DNA of 12,182 nucleotides from Christensenella sp. UBA4379 (GTDB lineage: Bacteria > Bacillota > Clostridia > Christensenellales > Aristaeellaceae), in assembly GCA_002391225.1 (NCBI GenBank), contig DGRV01000059.1:11086-23267 (forward strand), written 5' to 3'. Each line of letters opens with the position of its first letter. Position 1 is the first letter of the stretch. The translations under genes were made by a program, and so were the position numbers. This document shows positions 1-6,281 of this stretch, in pieces. The notes beneath the pieces are model-generated. The model ran no database searches. It worked only from the letters and a program-made list of their open reading frames with translations, and was not told where the DNA came from.

Positions 1-74
1 CGCTCCAGCCACTCGCCGCCAAAGCCCACCTCGCTGACCATCAGATTCGTTTTTCCAAGCCTTCTGTACTGCAC
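1..74 (-). CDS. Aldo/keto reductase, N-terminal fragment (runs off the left edge)
   Basis: Only the first 24 codons are present, beginning with GTG at 74-72. The peptide starts MQYRRLGKTNLMVSEVGFGG, the typical opening of aldo/keto reductases: a YRRLGKT-type beta hairpin followed by the first barrel strand with VSxxGFGG. The family reduces carbonyl compounds with NAD(P)H in the cytoplasm; the substrate cannot be told from this fragment. A good Shine-Dalgarno (AAGGAGGC, complement of 81-88) lies 6 nt before the GTG, which decides the start. It follows the Cys-rich peptide gene by 24 nt with no visible terminator, so it is probably the third gene of the feo operon. The remainder lies outside the window, so integrity cannot be judged. 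Confidence 0.75.
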   Translation of the reverse strand, partial: MQYRRLGKTNLMVSEVGFGGEWLE

Positions 75-98
75 GGTATTGCCTCCTTGCTGAAATGA

Positions 99-248
99 TC
101 AGGTTCCGCTTTTCCGGCCGGCCGGGCAGCCGGTGCAGCCCTCGCAGCCGCATCCGCAGCCGGATTTCTTTTTTTTATGCATCCTGCGGGCGGCGAAAAA
201 TACGGCGCAGGCCACCGCCGCCAAAATGAGAATGTCCCAAAGGTTCAT
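99..248 (-). CDS. FeoB-associated Cys-rich membrane protein (49 aa)
   Basis: This small protein has one membrane helix at about residues 5-19 (LWDILILAAVACAVFFAAR), then a short basic stretch (RRMHKKKK) and a Cys-rich cytoplasmic tail with C at alternating positions (GCGCGCEGCTGCP). This is the architecture of the FeoB-associated Cys-rich family found next to feoB in many Bacillota. Its proposed role, resembling FeoC, is to assist or regulate the Fe(II) channel, possibly by binding iron or an Fe-S cluster through the cysteines; that role is inference. I place the start at ATG 248-246 because AGGAGG (complement of 255-260) sits 6 nt upstream. A longer reading upstream would run into feoB. The Shine-Dalgarno touches the feoB stop codon, so the two genes are probably translationally coupled. 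Confidence 0.85.
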   Translation of the reverse strand: MNLWDILILAAVACAVFFAARRMHKKKKSGCGCGCEGCTGCPAGRKSGT

Positions 249-259
249 GTTTTTCCTCC

Positions 260-2602
260 TCAGCTCAGCCCCAGTGCCAGCCCGATCAGCCGGGCGATCA
301 GCGCGGCGACCCAGGCAAAGCCGCACTGCCAGAGCACCACGCCGATGGACCATTTCTGGCCCAGCTCCCGGCGGATGGCGGCGACGGCGGCCACGCAGGG
401 GGTGTACAGCAGGCTGAATATCAGCATCGAAATGGCGGACAGGGTCCCGATGGAGGTGACGCCGCCGACAAACAGGGTTTCCATCACGGTGACCACGCTT
501 TCCTTGGCCATGAAGCCGGAAACCAGGGAGGTCACGATCCGCCAGTCGCCCAGGCCGATGGGGGCGAACAGCGGGGCGGCCACGCCGGACACGGCGGCCA
601 GGATGCTGTCGTGGGAATTGTCCACCAGATCAAAGCGGAAATTAAAGTGACTGAGGAACCAGACGACCATTGCGGCAATCAGGATCACCGAGAAGGCCCG
701 GTGCAGGAAGTCCTTGATCTTCTCCCACAGCAGCTGCCAGACGTTCCGGGGGCTGGGGAGGCGGTAGTTGGGCAGCTCCATCACGAAGGGCACCGCCTCG
801 CCTTTGAACAGGGTGCGCTTAAAGATGAAGGCCGCCAGGACGCTGGCCAGAATGCCCAGGATGTACAGCCCGGTGATGATCAGCCAGCTGTACCCGGGGA
901 AGAAGGCGTTCACAAAAAAGCCGTAGATCGGCAGCTTGGCCGTGCAGGACATGAAGGGCGTCAGCAGGATCGTCATCCGCCGGTCCCGTTCGCTGGGCAG
1001 GGTGCGGGTGGACATGACGGCGGGCACCGTGCAGCCAAAGCCCAGCAGCATCGGGACGATGCTCCGGCCGGACAGGCCGATGCGCCGAAGCGTTCTGTCC
1101 ATCACGAAGGCGACCCGGGCGATGTAGCCGCTGTCTTCCAGCAGAGACAGGAAGAAAAACAGGATCACGATGATCGGCAGGAAGCTGACCACCGTGCCGA
1201 CGCCCTCAAAGATGCCTTCCAGCACCATGCTCTGAATGGAGGCGTTCACGTGGACGGCCTCCATGCCCCGTTCCGCCAGATCCGCCAGGCGGTCGATGCC
1301 GGCCTGCAGCAGGTCCTGAAAGAAGGGGCCGATCAGGAAGAAGGTCAGGTAAAACACCAGGGCCATGATGCCGATAAAGACGGGGATGGCGGTGTATTTG
1401 CCCGTCAGGATCCGGTCAATCTTTTCGCTGCGGATGTGCTCCTTGCTTTCGTGGGGCTTGATGACGCACTCGTCGCAGACCTTGCGGATAAAGTCAAAGC
1501 GCATTTCCGCCATGGCCGCCGCGTGGTCGAGGCCGCGCTCCTTTTCCAGCTGGAGGACGATGTGCTCCAGCATTTCCTCTTCGTTTTTATCCAGCTTCAG
1601 CTGATCGGCGATCAGGCTGTCGCCCTCAATCAGCTTGCTGGCGGTAAAGCGCAGCGGCATCTGGGCCCGCTGGGCGTGGTCCTCGATCAGGTGGCTGACG
1701 GCGTGCAGGGCCCGGTGCACCGCCCCGCCGTGGTCCTCCGCCCCGCAGAAGTCCTGGCGCAGCGGCTTTTCCTGATATTTGGCGATGTGGACGGCGTGGC
1801 GCACCAGCTCGTCCACGCCCTCGTTCTTGGACGCCGAAATCGGCACCACGGGGACGCCCAGCATGGCCTCCATCGCGTTGATGTCCACGGTGCCGCCGTT
1901 GCCGCGCAGCTCGTCCATCATATTGAGGGCGACCACCATCGGGATGTTCATTTCGAGCAGCTGCATGGTCAGATAAAGGTTCCGCTCGATGTTGGTGGCG
2001 TCCACGATGTTGATGATGGCCTTGGGCTTTTCGTTCAGTACGAAATTCCGGGAAACCTGTTCCTCGCTGGAATAGGGGGACATCGAATAGATGCCCGGCA
2101 GGTCGGTGATCAGGGTGTCGCTGTGGCCGCGGATGACCCCGTCCTTGCGGTCCACGGTGACGCCGGGGAAGTTCCCGACGTGCTGGTTGGCCCCGGTCAG
2201 CTGGTTGAACAGGGTGGTTTTCCCGCTGTTTTGGTTGCCCACGAGGGCAAAGGTCAGGGTCGTTCCCTCCGGCAGGGGGGTGCCGGTGCCCTTGGGGTGG
2301 AATTTGCCCTCCTCGCCCAGGCCGGGGTGGGCGGTGCGCCGGGGCCCGCGCTGTTCCTGCCTGCCAGCGGCAGTTTTTTCCACCGGGCTGACGGCGATTT
2401 TTTCCGCGTCGGCCAGCCGCAGGGTCAGCTCGTACCCGTGGATTCTCAGCTCCATCGGGTCGCCCAGCGGGGCCAGCTTGATCAGCGTCACCTCCGCGCC
2501 GGGAATCACGCCCATATCCAGAAAATGCTGGCGCAGCGCGCCTTCCCCGCCGACGGATTCGATTTTCGCGCTCTGGCCGGGCTTGAGTTCATTCAGTTTC
2601 AT
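260..2602 (-). CDS. feoB: Ferrous iron transporter, FeoA-FeoB fusion (780 aa)
   Basis: This is the membrane Fe(II) uptake protein with its regulatory partner FeoA fused at the N-terminus. Residues 1-72 are an SH3-like FeoA domain (MKLNELKPGQSAKI, with DMGVIPGAEV at about 29-38), followed by a poorly conserved linker to about 115. The FeoB G domain follows: G1 GNQNSGKT at 122-129, the G2 threonine in GVTVD at about 149, G3 DLPG at 167-170, G4 NMMD at 227-230 and G5 SAS at 256-258. The membrane part starts near 404 and holds the two Gate repeats, with conserved cysteines in GFGCTVPA (Cys524) and YTPCVA (Cys736). The length fits a complete fusion. I start at ATG 2602. A TTG 12 codons upstream (2638) would lie at or before the expected transcription start and has no Shine-Dalgarno. 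The Shine-Dalgarno at the chosen start is also weak (GCGGGG). Confidence 0.95.
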   Translation of the reverse strand: MKLNELKPGQSAKIESVGGEGALRQHFLDMGVIPGAEVTLIKLAPLGDPMELRIHGYELTLRLADAEKIAVSPVEKTAAGRQEQRGPRRTAHPGLGEEGKFHPKGTGTPLPEGTTLTFALVGNQNSGKTTLFNQLTGANQHVGNFPGVTVDRKDGVIRGHSDTLITDLPGIYSMSPYSSEEQVSRNFVLNEKPKAIINIVDATNIERNLYLTMQLLEMNIPMVVALNMMDELRGNGGTVDINAMEAMLGVPVVPISASKNEGVDELVRHAVHIAKYQEKPLRQDFCGAEDHGGAVHRALHAVSHLIEDHAQRAQMPLRFTASKLIEGDSLIADQLKLDKNEEEMLEHIVLQLEKERGLDHAAAMAEMRFDFIRKVCDECVIKPHESKEHIRSEKIDRILTGKYTAIPVFIGIMALVFYLTFFLIGPFFQDLLQAGIDRLADLAERGMEAVHVNASIQSMVLEGIFEGVGTVVSFLPIIVILFFFLSLLEDSGYIARVAFVMDRTLRRIGLSGRSIVPMLLGFGCTVPAVMSTRTLPSERDRRMTILLTPFMSCTAKLPIYGFFVNAFFPGYSWLIITGLYILGILASVLAAFIFKRTLFKGEAVPFVMELPNYRLPSPRNVWQLLWEKIKDFLHRAFSVILIAAMVVWFLSHFNFRFDLVDNSHDSILAAVSGVAAPLFAPIGLGDWRIVTSLVSGFMAKESVVTVMETLFVGGVTSIGTLSAISMLIFSLLYTPCVAAVAAIRRELGQKWSIGVVLWQCGFAWVAALIARLIGLALGLS

Positions 2603-2643
2603 CAGGTACCCCGCTTTCGTTTTCCATAGGATTTCCAACTGCC

Positions 2644-2672
2644 ATTATGCTTCGTTTCAGTTCCGCTGTCAA
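2644..2672 (-). promoter_or_regulatory. Promoter of the feo operon
   Basis: On the minus strand a perfect -35 TTGACA (complement of 2667-2672) is followed after exactly 17 bp by CATAAT (complement of 2644-2649), five of six matches to the -10 consensus. Transcription would begin near 2636, leaving a leader of about 35 nt before the FeoA-FeoB ATG. I looked for a Fur-type or DtxR-type iron operator over this promoter and saw no convincing match, so iron control cannot be shown from the sequence. Confidence 0.75.
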
Positions 2673-2695
2673 GGACTTTCGGCAGGCAGCATGAA

Positions 2696-2713
2696 GCGGG
2701 CAGTTTTTCCCGC
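2696..2713. other. Dyad between the divergent feo and trpS promoters
   Basis: An inverted repeat GCGGG (2696-2700) and CCCGC (2709-2713) with an 8-nt spacer CAGTTTTT lies between the two divergent promoters, upstream of both -35 boxes. It could be an operator or only a chance GC-rich dyad. It is too short to act as a terminator for any gene present here. Confidence 0.25.
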
Positions 2714-2731
2714 GGATTGTGGACGCCGAAC

Positions 2732-2760
2732 TTTACACGGGGCGAAAAAAGTGATACAAT
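2732..2760 (+). promoter_or_regulatory. Promoter of trpS
   Basis: TTTACA (2732-2737) and TACAAT (2755-2760) are separated by exactly 17 bp; each differs from the housekeeping sigma consensus by one base. Transcription would start near 2766, giving a 5' leader of about 50 nt before the trpS ATG. Confidence 0.75.
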
Positions 2761-2779
2761 TTTTAACAGGAATTGATAT

Positions 2780-2806
2780 GGGAGGGGGAAGCGCCGTCAG
2801 GGCGCT
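2780..2806 (+). promoter_or_regulatory. trpS leader: distant Shine-Dalgarno followed by a hairpin
   Basis: A purine-rich GGGAGGGGG (2780-2788) looks like a ribosome binding site but is 29 nt from the trpS ATG. Immediately after it is a perfect hairpin, AGCGCC (2790-2795), loop GTCAG, GGCGCT (2801-2806). If it folds, the unpaired distance from the purine stretch to the ATG drops to about 12 nt, close to a workable spacing. No other Shine-Dalgarno precedes the ATG. There is no T-box sequence and no Trp codon run, so the usual Trp-sensing leaders are not indicated. Confidence 0.4.
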
Positions 2807-2817
2807 GATGAATCTTT

Positions 2818-3831
2818 ATGGAACAGTCGAATGAAGTGATTCAGAAGAAAAATCTGTTTTCGGGCATCCAGCCGTCCGGCAATATCACGCTGGGCAATTA
2901 CTTGGGGGCCCTGCGGAACTTCGTGCTGCTGCACGAGCAGTATAACTGCCTGTTCTGCGTGGTGGACCTGCACGCCCTGACGCTCCGGCAGGATCCGGCG
3001 GCGCTGCGGCGGAATTCCGCTTCCCTGGCGGCCCTGTACATCGCCTGCGGGCTGGACCCGGAGAAGAACATCATCTACTGCCAGAGCCACGTGCCCGAGC
3101 ACGCGGAGCTGGGCTGGATCCTCAACTGCTTTACCTATATGGGCGAATTGAGCCGCATGACCCAGTTCAAGGACAAGAGCCAGAAGCACGCCGACAACAT
3201 CAACGCCGGTCTGTTTACCTACCCGGTGCTGATGGCCTCGGACATCCTTCTGTACCAGACCCACGTGGTGCCGGTGGGGGCGGATCAAAAGCAGCATCTT
3301 GAAATCTGCCGGGACATCGCCGGGCGCTTTAACAGCATCTACGGCGACGTGTTCGTGATCCCGGAGCCCTATATCCCCAAGACCTCCGCCAGGATCATGA
3401 GCCTTTCCGATCCCACCCGCAAGATGAGCAAGTCCGACGCGGAGGACAGCTATGTGGCCGTCCTGGACGCCCCGGACGCCATCCGCCGCAAGTTTAAGCG
3501 CGCCGTCACGGACTCCGAGGCGGAGATCCGCTATGACCCGGAAAACAAGCCCGGGGTTTCCAACCTTCTGAGCATCCTGGCCGCCGTCAAGGGCACCACT
3601 CCGGAGGAAGAGGCCTCCGCCCTGAGCGGCCTTGGTTACGGGGCCCTCAAGGAAGCCACCGCCCAGGCCGTGGTCGAGGCCCTGGCCCCGATTCAAGCCC
3701 GCTATCAGGAAATCATCAAGGACAAGGACTATCTGAACGCCATCCTCAAGACCAACGCCGAAAAGGCCCACGCCATCGCCTTCCGCACACTGCGAAAGGT
3801 CTATAAGAAGATTGGGCTATACCAGATTTGA
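2818..3831 (+). CDS. trpS: Tryptophanyl-tRNA synthetase
   Basis: This cytoplasmic class I synthetase charges tRNA-Trp with tryptophan using ATP. The 337-residue length matches bacterial TrpRS. The N-terminal signature SGIQPSGNITLGNYLG (about 15-30) contains the HIGH-equivalent TLGN at 24-27. MGELSRMTQFKDKS (about 108-121) and PVGADQKQHLE (about 152-162) are typical active-site and interface segments. The class I loop is an intact KMSKS at 202-206. The first in-frame start is ATG 2818, since a stop codon (TGA 2809-2811) lies just upstream. It adds about nine residues before the usual beginning of the family; a GTG at 2836 is an alternative, but neither has a close Shine-Dalgarno. The gene stands alone behind its own promoter, and no terminator is obvious after it. 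Confidence 0.96.
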   Translation: MEQSNEVIQKKNLFSGIQPSGNITLGNYLGALRNFVLLHEQYNCLFCVVDLHALTLRQDPAALRRNSASLAALYIACGLDPEKNIIYCQSHVPEHAELGWILNCFTYMGELSRMTQFKDKSQKHADNINAGLFTYPVLMASDILLYQTHVVPVGADQKQHLEICRDIAGRFNSIYGDVFVIPEPYIPKTSARIMSLSDPTRKMSKSDAEDSYVAVLDAPDAIRRKFKRAVTDSEAEIRYDPENKPGVSNLLSILAAVKGTTPEEEASALSGLGYGALKEATAQAVVEALAPIQARYQEIIKDKDYLNAILKTNAEKAHAIAFRTLRKVYKKIGLYQI

Positions 3832-3833
3832 GA

Positions 3834-4014
3834 AAAGGGAGGAAGTAGGAGGGAGAAGGTAGGAGGTAGATAGCGAATGCGTAATTCGTAATGCGTAATT
3901 CCCGTTTCCTCCCACGTCCTTTCATCAGACCAATTTCAACTCCTCACTCCTCATTTCACATTTCACATTCTGCCTAATGCCTATTGCCTAATTCCTAGTC
4001 CCCAATCCCTAACC
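3834..4014. repeat. Degenerate heptamer tandem-repeat spacer
   Basis: Nearly the whole gap between trpS and the hydrolase is made of consecutive 7-bp units in different families. Positions 3841-3868 are four units of the type GGARGTA. Positions 3874-3901 are four units alternating CGTAATT and CGTAATG, holding two copies of AATGCGTAATTC (3876-3887 and 3890-3901). Positions 3940-3953 are CTCCTCA twice and 3954-3967 are TTTCACA twice. Positions 3971-4012 are six units of the type TGCCTAA. Only 3902-3939 lacks clear periodicity. The left units carry TAGG and the right units CCTA, so the outer blocks are roughly inverted. There is no ORF, no clear promoter and no terminator in it. It resembles, from memory, the heptameric STRR repeats of cyanobacteria; its family in this organism is unknown. 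Confidence 0.8.
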
Positions 4015-4027
4015 AAGGAGAAAAGCC

Positions 4028-4942
4028 ATGGCTGTTTCTGCCGTATGGAATGTTCAATCCCCGCATCGGGACGATATTCAGGCTTCTGTCTGGCTGCCGG
4101 CCGGGCGGCCCCGGGCCGTTATTCAGATCTTCCATGGGATGGCGGAGCATATCGCCCGCTACGACCGGCCCGCGACGGAGCTGGCCCGGCGGGGGTATGC
4201 CGTCGTCGGCCACAACCATCAGGGACATGGGCCCGAAACGCCACAGGAAAAGCTCGGCTATTTCTACGATAAGGACGGCTGGATCAACATCATGGAGGAC
4301 GGTTATGCCGTCACCCAGATGATCAAGAAGCAGTTTCCGGGGATCCCTGTGGTGCTTTTGGGCCACTCCATGGGCTCCTTCCTGGCCAGGGAATATGTGC
4401 TGCGCTACGGCGACGCGCTGGGCGGGCTGATCCTGTCCGGCACGGGCTGGTATCCCGCGCCCGTATGCTCTGCCGGGGCCCTGGTGGCCGGCGTGGCCAG
4501 CCCGAAAAAGCCCGCGCCCTTTGTGGACAAGATGGCCTTTTCGGGGAACAACAAGGCATTTACTCCGGCCAGGACCCCCTTTGACTGGCTCAGCCGGGAC
4601 AAGGCCGAGGTGGACCGCTACATCGCCGACCCCTACTGCGGCTTCACGTTTACCGGCCGCGCCTTCCGGGATTTCTTTGAGGGCCTGAGGGCGCTGACGA
4701 AGCTGGAGCGCCTGAACGCCATGCCGGTGAAACTGCCGGTTTACTTTATGTCCGGCGACCGGGACCCGGTGGGGCAGATGGGCAAGGGCGTCCTGGAGGT
4801 GGCCGCCCAGTTCCGCCAGGCGGGGCTGACGGATGTATCCGTCCACCTGTATGACGGGGCGCGCCATGAGCTGTTCAACGAAACGAACCGGGACGAGGTG
4901 CTCCACGAGCTGACGGTCTGGCTGGATGAACATTTCCGCTGA
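4028..4942 (+). CDS. Alpha/beta hydrolase (monoacylglycerol lipase/lysophospholipase-like)
   Basis: This 304-residue serine hydrolase has no signal peptide and is probably cytoplasmic. It has the alpha/beta-hydrolase layout of the Hydrolase_4 (monoglyceride lipase-like) family: oxyanion-hole HGMAEH beginning at about 36, NHQGHGPE at about 63-70, nucleophile elbow GHSMGS at 112-117 (Ser114), an acid in SGDRDPVG (Asp246, or Asp244) and the catalytic His280 in ARHELFNE. The likely role is hydrolysis of a lipid or carboxylic ester; the substrate is not determined by the sequence. AAGGAG (4015-4020) lies 7 nt before the ATG and supports the start. It is followed after 20 nt by the P1 peptidase gene, so it heads an operon that continues into acpS and nnr. 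The promoter is not evident in the heptad repeats upstream. Confidence 0.9.
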   Translation: MAVSAVWNVQSPHRDDIQASVWLPAGRPRAVIQIFHGMAEHIARYDRPATELARRGYAVVGHNHQGHGPETPQEKLGYFYDKDGWINIMEDGYAVTQMIKKQFPGIPVVLLGHSMGSFLAREYVLRYGDALGGLILSGTGWYPAPVCSAGALVAGVASPKKPAPFVDKMAFSGNNKAFTPARTPFDWLSRDKAEVDRYIADPYCGFTFTGRAFRDFFEGLRALTKLERLNAMPVKLPVYFMSGDRDPVGQMGKGVLEVAAQFRQAGLTDVSVHLYDGARHELFNETNRDEVLHELTVWLDEHFR

Positions 4943-4962
4943 TTGGATGAGAAGGTGATTAT

Positions 4963-5910
4963 ATGCTGTATTCAGGAGATATTACCAGGGTCCACGGGAT
5001 CCGTGTCGGGCAGGCTGAAAGCGAAACCGCCCGCACCGGCGTGACCGTGGTGCTTTGCAAAAAGGACGGCGCCGTCGGCGGCTGCTCTGTGCGCGGCGCG
5101 GCGCCCGGCACAAGGGAAACGGACCTGCTCCGCCCGGGCAACCTGGTGGAAAAGGTCAACGCGGTCGTTCTGGCCGGGGGCAGCGCCTACGGGCTGGACG
5201 CGGCCGGCGGCGTCATGCGCTATCTGGAGCACAATGGCATCGGCCTGGACATGGGGGACACGGTGGTCCCGATCGTCCCGGCGGCGGTGCTGTACGACCT
5301 TTCCGTGGGGGACAGCAAGATCCGCCCCGACGCCGCCATGGGCCGGGCGGCCTGCATGGCCGCCCGCAAGGGCTTTCAGCAGGGCCGCTTTGGGGCCGGG
5401 ACCGGCTGCACGGTAGGCAAGCTGGTGCCGGGCAGCGTCCCGCAGGACAGCGGGATCGGCAGCGCCTCCATTACCCTGCAGGAGGGCGTGACGGTGGGCG
5501 CTGTGGTGGCCGTCAACGCCGTGGGCGACGTATACGACCCCCGCACGGGAGAACTGATCGGCTCTGCCCATATGCCGGACGGGACGGCCATTTCCTCTGA
5601 AAATCTGCTGTGGGGCAACGCTCCGGCGCCCCAGCAGGTGCGCATCCCCGCTCCGGGCAGCAACACCACCATCGGCGTGGTGGCGACGGACGCGCGGCTC
5701 ACCAAAGAGCAGGCCAACCGTCTGGCGGATGTCGCCCACGACGGGCTGGCCCGCACCATCCGTCCCGTGCATACCCAGATGGACGGGGATACCATCTTCG
5801 CCCTGGCCACCGGTCAGATGGACCGGGAGGTCAATTTCCTCAAGCTCTGCGCGGCTGCCGCGGAAGTCACCGCCAGAGCCATTGTCAACGCGGTGCTTTC
5901 CGCCCGATGA
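4963..5910 (+). CDS. P1 family (S58) self-processing aminopeptidase/amidase
   Basis: The 315-residue protein belongs to the DmpA/NylC family of N-terminal-nucleophile hydrolases, which cleave their own chain to expose a catalytic Ser or Thr and then hydrolyse amides, such as N-terminal D- or L-residues or nylon oligomers. Seen here: the opening GDITRVHGIRVGQAE, the segment VLAGGSAYGLDAAGGV (about 69-84), GAGTGCTVGK (about 144-153) and SNTTIGVVATD (233-243). By comparison with NylC I infer cleavage between Asn234 and Thr235, with Lys153, Asn185, Asp274 and Asp276 as active-site partners. The two aspartates sit at +39 and +41 from the Thr, the spacing I recall for NylC. GAAGGTGA upstream of ATG 4963 serves as the Shine-Dalgarno. 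Its stop overlaps the acpS start (ATGA). The substrate is unknown. Confidence 0.9.
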   Translation: MLYSGDITRVHGIRVGQAESETARTGVTVVLCKKDGAVGGCSVRGAAPGTRETDLLRPGNLVEKVNAVVLAGGSAYGLDAAGGVMRYLEHNGIGLDMGDTVVPIVPAAVLYDLSVGDSKIRPDAAMGRAACMAARKGFQQGRFGAGTGCTVGKLVPGSVPQDSGIGSASITLQEGVTVGAVVAVNAVGDVYDPRTGELIGSAHMPDGTAISSENLLWGNAPAPQQVRIPAPGSNTTIGVVATDARLTKEQANRLADVAHDGLARTIRPVHTQMDGDTIFALATGQMDREVNFLKLCAAAAEVTARAIVNAVLSAR

Positions 5911-6281
5911 TCCGGGGAATCGGGCTGGATCTGTGCGAAATCAGGCGGATGGAGGAGGCAATCACCCATCCGCATTTTTTGAGCAGGGTTTTTTCATCGG
6001 AAGAGCAGGCGTACATCCTCTCCAAGGGGAGCACCGGCGGCCAGACCGCCGCGGGACTGTACGCCGCCAAGGAGGCCTTTTTGAAGGCCGCCGGTACCGG
6101 TATCACCCATCTGAACCTCTGCGAGATCCGCGTATCCCATGATGAAAAGGGCGCGCCGTTTTATCTGCCGGGCGAAGAAATGAAAAAGCAGCTCGCCGCC
6201 CTCCAGGCGGACAGCGCTTTTCTTTCGATCACCCATGACGGCGGCATGGCCGCCGCCCTGTGCGTACTGGAGGGATGCTGA
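5907..6281 (+). CDS. acpS: Holo-[acyl-carrier-protein] synthase
   Basis: This cytoplasmic enzyme transfers 4'-phosphopantetheine from CoA to the serine of apo-ACP, activating it for fatty acid synthesis. At 124 residues it has the usual AcpS length. The start IRGIGLDLCEI carries the Mg-binding Asp8, and GLYAAKEAFLKAAGTG carries the second metal ligand, Glu56; the C-terminal SITHDGGMAAALCV is the conserved closing strand region. I chose ATG 5907, which overlaps the preceding stop as ATGA. There is no strong Shine-Dalgarno, so initiation probably relies on coupling to the upstream gene. A longer open frame to 5610 is only read-through inside the peptidase gene. Its stop overlaps the next start (TGATG at 6279-6283). 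The acpS-nnr pair is common in Bacillota; the alr gene often found next is absent here. Confidence 0.95.
   Translation: MIRGIGLDLCEIRRMEEAITHPHFLSRVFSSEEQAYILSKGSTGGQTAAGLYAAKEAFLKAAGTGITHLNLCEIRVSHDEKGAPFYLPGEEMKKQLAALQADSAFLSITHDGGMAAALCVLEGC

Noticed and set aside
611..2629. Long open frame of 672 codons on the plus strand opposite feoB
   Set aside because: It is the antisense of FeoA-FeoB, rich in His, Gln and Asp as expected for an antisense frame in GC-rich DNA, and has no family signature.
2778..2834. Short frame of 18 codons overlapping the trpS start, as a leader peptide
   Set aside because: It has no Shine-Dalgarno of its own and no tryptophan codons, so nothing supports translation or an attenuation role.
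2797..3771. 324-codon frame on the minus strand opposite trpS
   Set aside because: It is a shadow of trpS with skewed composition. The plus-strand protein has intact HIGH-equivalent and KMSKS motifs.
3841..4012. CRISPR array in the trpS-hydrolase spacer
   Set aside because: The repeats are 7-bp contiguous units with no unique spacers and no cas genes nearby.
4972..5772. 266-codon frame on the minus strand opposite the P1 peptidase
   Set aside because: It is an antisense shadow rich in Ala, Gly, Arg and His with no recognisable domain.
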